A DNA stretch of 20,259 nucleotides from Reyranella sp. (lineage in GTDB: Bacteria > Pseudomonadota > Alphaproteobacteria > Reyranellales > Reyranellaceae): the NCBI GenBank assembly GCA_030679805.1, contig JAUXST010000463.1, positions 1 to 20,259 of the forward strand, written 5' to 3'. The notes beneath the pieces are model-generated. The model saw only the letters and a program-made list of their open reading frames with translations, was not told the origin of the DNA and made no database searches. The position numbers were made by a program, and so were the translations under genes. This document shows positions 16,814-20,259 of the stretch, piece by piece (position 1 is the first letter of the stretch; each line of letters opens with the position of its first letter).

Positions 16814-18112
16814 ATGACGGCAAAGGCTGCCCACGATCCTACCCGCAATCCTTACGACGACGCGCTCCGGCGCGAGGTCCTGCGCAGCGAGCTGCAACGC
16901 ATGCGCGCCCTGGCTATCGTCCTGGCGGCTCTGCTGGCATTGACCCTGATCGCCGCCAACCTGCTGACCGACCTGAACCAGCGCATGTTCCGGGGCGGGA
17001 TCGCGGGGTGGCTGCCGCTCGCCGGTATCGGCCCGTTCCTGCTCTATGAACTGGCGGCCATGACGGCCCTTCGCTGGCGCATGGCCAAGGACAAGGACTT
17101 TCCGCGGCCCGCCCGCTTCGCCAATGCGCTGATCGAGACCAGCCTGCCCGGCGTCATCATCGCGGCGCTGGCCCTCCATATGGACCCGCAGCTCGTGTTC
17201 GGTTTCTGGCCGCCGCTGCTCTATTTCATCTTCATCCTGCTCTCGACGCTCAGGCTCGACTTCTGGCTGTCGCTGTGGACCGGCGCCGTCGCGGCGGTCC
17301 AGCAGATGATCCTCGTCCTCTGGCTGCTGCCGATCACGCCCTGGGGCAACGTCCCGGACGAAACCCTGATCTACCATTTGAGCCGCAGCATCGTGTTGCT
17401 GATGGCGGGCGTGGTCGCCGGTGTCGTCGCCGGCAGCCTGCGCCGCCAGTTCGACGATTCGGTGGCGGCGGCGGCGGCGCGCGACCGCGTCACCAACCTG
17501 TTCGGCCAGCATGTCTCGCCCGCCGTGGTCGACCGCCTGCTCGCCACCTCGTCGGAGCCGCCGAGCGAGATGCGTACCGTGTGCGTGCTGGTCCTCGACA
17601 TTCGTGGCTTCACCGCGATGACCCGCACGCGGCCGGCCGGCGAGACGGTGGCGCTGCTCAACGACTTCTTTGCCGAGATGATCGACGTCGTCGACCGGCA
17701 CAACGGCATCATCAACAAGTTCCTTGGCGACGGCTTCCTGGCGCTGTTCGGCGCGCCGCTCGACGATCCGGCCGCGGCGCGCAACGCGCTGGCGGCGGCG
17801 CGCGGCATGCTGGACGCGGTCGATGCCTGGAACATCGCCAGACCCCGGCAGGCGCTACGCGTCGGCATCGGCATCCATATCGGCGAGGCGGTGACCGGCA
17901 CCGTGGGCTCGCCGCGGCGCAAGGAATATACGGCGATCGGCGACACGGTGAACCTCGCCGCGCGCCTGGAACAGCTCACCAAGGAGACCGGTTCACGCCT
18001 GCTCGTCTCCGATTCCGTCTATGCCGATGTCGAGACCGGCGGCGCGATCGATCTCGGTCCGATGGCGATCCGCGGCTACGACGAAACGGTGCGTGTATGG
18101 CGGCTGGCATGA
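16814..18112 (+). CDS. Membrane class III adenylate/guanylate cyclase
   Basis: A 432-residue cyclase. The N-terminal half (about 30-210) has roughly six hydrophobic segments (for example ALAIVLAALLALTLIAANLL, 32-51, and IVLLMAGVVAGVVAGSL, 193-209), a multi-pass sensor region. A helical linker leads to a cytosolic catalytic domain (about 254-432). Metal-binding Asp262 (LDIRGFT) and Asp306 (GDGFLALFG), substrate Lys302 (NKFLGDG), and Asn380 with Arg384 (NLAARLEQ) are all present, so it should make cyclic nucleotide, most likely cAMP. Dimerisation is required for activity. The ATG at 16814 has no obvious ribosome-binding site, and a start at 16778 is possible. Its stop overlaps the next gene by ATGA, coupling it with the gamma-glutamylcyclotransferase-like protein. 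Confidence 0.92.
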   Translation: MTAKAAHDPTRNPYDDALRREVLRSELQRMRALAIVLAALLALTLIAANLLTDLNQRMFRGGIAGWLPLAGIGPFLLYELAAMTALRWRMAKDKDFPRPARFANALIETSLPGVIIAALALHMDPQLVFGFWPPLLYFIFILLSTLRLDFWLSLWTGAVAAVQQMILVLWLLPITPWGNVPDETLIYHLSRSIVLLMAGVVAGVVAGSLRRQFDDSVAAAAARDRVTNLFGQHVSPAVVDRLLATSSEPPSEMRTVCVLVLDIRGFTAMTRTRPAGETVALLNDFFAEMIDVVDRHNGIINKFLGDGFLALFGAPLDDPAAARNALAAARGMLDAVDAWNIARPRQALRVGIGIHIGEAVTGTVGSPRRKEYTAIGDTVNLAARLEQLTKETGSRLLVSDSVYADVETGGAIDLGPMAIRGYDETVRVWRLA

Positions 18113-18582
18113 TCTGGTACTTCGCCTACGGCTCCAACATGGATGCCGCGCGCCTGTTCGAGGAGCGGCTGAAGCCTCGAGGCGTCGCGGCCGGCGAACG
18201 CGTCGGTGGCCGGCTCATGGGCTGGCGCCTCGCCTTCGACAAACAGGTCACGCGGCCCGATGCGCCGCCGGGTGCGGGTGCCGGCAACATCGTCCCGGCT
18301 GCGGGCGAGGTCGTGTACGGCACGCTGAACGCACTGCCATCCAAGGGCCTGGAGGTTCTCGACGTCTACGAGGGCGTGGCCGGCGGTCACTATGAGCGGC
18401 GCCGGATGCCGGTGGTCCGCCTGGACAACGGCGAGACGGTCGAGGCGATCACCTATGTCGCCTTGAAGGTGGGCGCGGGGCTCAAGCCCACGCGTGCCTA
18501 TCTCGGCTGCCTGCTCGCCGGCCGCGACCTGTTGCCGGCCGACTACTGGGAACGCCTGCGCGCGACACCGACGCTCGACTAA
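18109..18582 (+). CDS. Gamma-glutamylcyclotransferase-like (AIG2/GGCT) protein
   Basis: A 157-residue protein with the GGCT fold: the opening WYFAYGSNMD (3-12) forms the substrate-phosphate-binding YGSN loop. The LDVYEG stretch (84-89) holds catalytic Glu88, and GNIVPAAGEVVYGTL provides the next strand. Members release 5-oxoproline from gamma-glutamyl compounds, or act on related amines. The exact substrate is not predictable. The ATG at 18109 overlaps the stop of the cyclase (TGA 18110-18112), so translation is coupled. The next gene is convergent 9 bases beyond the stop. Pairing with a membrane cyclase is unusual and may reflect only operon packing. Confidence 0.88.
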   Translation: MIWYFAYGSNMDAARLFEERLKPRGVAAGERVGGRLMGWRLAFDKQVTRPDAPPGAGAGNIVPAAGEVVYGTLNALPSKGLEVLDVYEGVAGGHYERRRMPVVRLDNGETVEAITYVALKVGAGLKPTRAYLGCLLAGRDLLPADYWERLRATPTLD

Positions 18583-18591
18583 AGGCCAGCC

Positions 18592-19548
18592 CTAGCCACC
18601 CAGCAGGTGGCGACGCACGTAGCCCTTGAGGTCTTCCATCGATTGCCGGGCGGCGGCGTCGTTCGGTCCGCCGCTGGTGCCGAGGGTCTTGCAGACCGCC
18701 AGCGCCTTCGCCAGGGCGCCCTGGATCGGCCGGCCGTCGGTGCCGATGGTCATGACGCCGCTTGCGCGCTCGACCCAGGAGCGGTCGGCCTGCTGCTGAA
18801 ACACGCACTTGGCGTAGTTCTCGCCCCTCGGATCGAAATAGGCCCGGCCGCCGTCGAAGCCATGCATGGCGTTGGGGAACACCGTCACCTCGACGCGCGC
18901 GCCGGCCGTGCGCAACGCCTCGCCGTAGGTCTGGCAGGGCTCGAAGCCGACATAGGTGTCGGCGCCGCCCAGCAGCATGTAGATCGGCGCGCCGGTGGTC
19001 TGCGGCCGGTAGTACTGCGCGCTGCAGGACGGATAGAACGGCACATGCAGCGCATAGCGCAGGCCGGCGGGAACGCCGGCGGCCACGACCTGCTGTTCGT
19101 GCGCCGCCATCAGGCTCGAGGTGCCTCCCTTGGAGAAGCCGGTGATACCGATCCTGGCGCGGTCGATGCGGCCGTTGGCGCCCAGCGCCTTGAGCGCCAT
19201 CAGCGCATCGAGGTTGAAGTCCTGGCCGGTGACGGCGGACTGGTCCTGCACCGTCGAACTCACGCCGCGCGGCCTGAAGGAATCGATCACTACGGCCGCC
19301 ACGCCCATGGCCACGATCTCGCGAGCGAAGCGGCCTTCGCGGCTGTCGCTGACGCCGCCGCTGCCGTGATGGATCACCAGCGCCGGCACGGGGCCGGCTG
19401 CTGCTGGCCAGTAGATCTCGGCCGTCACCTGGACCGGCCGGCCCTTCTGGCGGCTTTCGAAGGAGATGGTCTCGCGTTGCTGCGCCTGGGCGGCGCCGGC
19501 GGTCGCCAGCAGAAGCCCGAGGGCCAGCAGGCAAGGGCGATCGAACAT
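18592..19548 (-). CDS. Secreted dienelactone-hydrolase-like alpha/beta hydrolase
   Basis: A 318-residue hydrolase with a signal peptide (CLLALGLLLATAGAAQA, cut before QQRE at about residue 23). The catalytic triad is visible as Ser139 in GFSKGG, Asp197 in GGADTYV and His229 in AMHGFD. Early strands (ALVIHHGSGG, 56-65) and a Cys-bearing lid (FYPSCSAQYY) follow. The serine in the GFSKGG context replaces the nucleophilic Cys of classical dienelactone hydrolase, so it is more probably an esterase of the DLH superfamily. A periplasmic location is expected. The ATG at 19548 lies 10 bases from the stop of the membrane-protein gene on the same strand, and the two are likely co-transcribed with the gene at the right edge. 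Confidence 0.87.
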   Translation of the reverse strand: MFDRPCLLALGLLLATAGAAQAQQRETISFESRQKGRPVQVTAEIYWPAAAGPVPALVIHHGSGGVSDSREGRFAREIVAMGVAAVVIDSFRPRGVSSTVQDQSAVTGQDFNLDALMALKALGANGRIDRARIGITGFSKGGTSSLMAAHEQQVVAAGVPAGLRYALHVPFYPSCSAQYYRPQTTGAPIYMLLGGADTYVGFEPCQTYGEALRTAGARVEVTVFPNAMHGFDGGRAYFDPRGENYAKCVFQQQADRSWVERASGVMTIGTDGRPIQGALAKALAVCKTLGTSGGPNDAAARQSMEDLKGYVRRHLLGG

Positions 19549-19558
19549 CGGGAGGCTC

Positions 19559-20125
19559 CTAGAATGCGCGCCTGAAGTGATGCTCTACCAGGCAACCGGC
19601 GCTGCCGATCGTCAGGACCATGCAGACGAGGAGCATCGCCAGCTTGAGCTGGGTGGCGAGGCTCGCGACACCAATCCACGTAGCGGATAGCTCGCCTTCG
19701 CCTTTCGCATTCAGCCGCGCGAGTTGTCCAAGTTGCACGATATTTTCCGTCCAGTCGGCGGCGACGAGCACGGCGACAGGCGCGAGCAGCCATAACGGAT
19801 TGACCGACCATCCCAAGGTCGACCAGGCGAGGAGAAGAGCTGCCGCGAACGTCGCGCCATAGACGACCGGAAACGCCAGGTCGATCTTGAGCATATGGCG
19901 CTCGCTTGCCACGCCTTCCGCAAGGAGCGCCCAAAAGGCCTTTGCTTCCTCGGCGGAGTAGCCCTTCGGGCGCTGATTGAGCGGCGTCCCGCCCCAATGG
20001 AGCGGTCCCGGCCCCGAGACTCGACGTTGAACCGCCTTGTGCTCGGGCAAGCAACTGAAGACCGCGACGCCAGCCAGCAATGCCGCCGTGGGAATAATGA
20101 AGACCAGAAAAGCCTTCAGCAGCAC
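19559..20125 (-). CDS. Four-helix membrane protein of unknown function
   Basis: A 188-residue protein with four probable transmembrane helices: about 5-24 (AFLVFIIPTAALLAGVAVF), 82-103 (LAFPVVYGATFAAALLLAW), 108-126 (NPLWLLAPVAVLVAADWTEN) and 160-178 (LKLAMLLVCMVLTIGSAG). A soluble loop of about 55 residues lies between the first two and contains SAEEAKAFWALLAEG. I do not recognise the family, and no catalytic motif stands out. It lies 16 bases after the partial gene at the edge and 10 bases before the hydrolase gene, so it is in a tight minus-strand run. Its role is unknown. Confidence 0.75.
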   Translation of the reverse strand: MLLKAFLVFIIPTAALLAGVAVFSCLPEHKAVQRRVSGPGPLHWGGTPLNQRPKGYSAEEAKAFWALLAEGVASERHMLKIDLAFPVVYGATFAAALLLAWSTLGWSVNPLWLLAPVAVLVAADWTENIVQLGQLARLNAKGEGELSATWIGVASLATQLKLAMLLVCMVLTIGSAGCLVEHHFRRAF

Positions 20126-20141
20126 GGTCGACGCCGGCGCA

Positions 20142-20259
20142 TCAGGCCGCGACTTTCGCCTTCGTCTTGGCCTTCTTCATGCGTTCGCCGGGCATCGTGC
20201 GGGAGGTGTCGATCTCCGGCACGTCGGCTTCGTTCCAGAAGTTGAGCTCGATCATCACG
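20142..20259 (-). CDS. 3' end of an unidentified gene, cut by the window edge
   Basis: The minus-strand frame entering from 20259 ends in TGA at 20144-20142 after about 38 codons: IELNFWNEADVPEIDTSRT then a basic tail MKKAKTKAKVAA. The lysine-rich tail is plausible for a soluble protein C-terminus. The start and most of the protein lie outside the window and I do not recognise the family. An in-frame ATG near the edge could be internal. The membrane-protein gene begins 16 bases downstream on the same strand, indicating an operon. Confidence 0.6.
   Translation of the reverse strand, partial: VMIELNFWNEADVPEIDTSRTMPGERMKKAKTKAKVAA

Noticed and set aside
17275..18108. Upstream extension of the GGCT-like protein within the cyclase
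   Set aside because: This frame is out of phase with the cyclase and is Arg/Gly-rich. The conserved GGCT start WYFAYGSN and the ATGA overlap place the start at 18109.

Overview
The window is about 20.3 kb of GC-rich DNA from an alphaproteobacterium. The evidence is a purC-purS-purQ-purL-bolA-grxD cluster, a DUF1476/zeta-type ATP synthase inhibitor (a family restricted to Alphaproteobacteria) and overall codon usage. A Reyranella- or Rhodospirillales-like host would fit, but genus is a guess. Genes are tightly packed: no stretch over 300 bases lacks a gene, and I see no rRNA, tRNA, CRISPR array or intact insertion sequence.

Region 1 (1-4786, all minus strand) is a purine biosynthesis operon read purC, purS, purQ, purL, followed by bolA and the monothiol glutaredoxin grxD, which together form an Fe-S trafficking pair. 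A REP-like palindromic block lies between purS and purQ, and a 15-bp tandem duplication covers the purL ribosome-binding site. Region 2 (4943-9278) holds a plus-strand ferritin-like diiron protein. Convergent to it is a four-gene minus-strand operon: a MaoC/FAS1-type dehydratase, a Tat-exported beta-carbonic-anhydrase-like protein, a GtrB-like membrane glycosyltransferase and a SAM methyltransferase.

Region 3 (9388-11374) is the most informative part. The DUF1476 gene (plus) faces a purB gene of the gammaproteobacterial (E. coli) type with clearly lower G+C. This purB sits inside the remains of a different purB. About 21 codons of an alphaproteobacterial-type PurB N-terminus lie just upstream, and about 20 codons of the matching C-terminus with its stop lie just downstream. 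The native purB therefore appears to have been cut out and replaced in place by a foreign, non-orthologous purB. The leftover 5' fragment forms a 26-codon leader whose TGA overlaps the ATG of the new gene, so the foreign enzyme is probably translated by coupling to the native leader.

Region 4 (11375-20259) is accessory and housekeeping metabolism. It contains a HAD-IIB phosphatase, a GFA/CENP-V zinc protein, a secreted LamG/DUF1080-like protein, an FAH-family hydrolase, a two-domain dimeric alpha/beta-barrel protein, a TetR regulator behind an HSL-type esterase, a membrane class III nucleotide cyclase overlapping a gamma-glutamylcyclotransferase-like gene, a secreted dienelactone-hydrolase-like enzyme, a four-helix membrane protein, and the 3' end of an unidentified gene at the right edge. 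Family assignments come from motifs read by eye; no database search was run.
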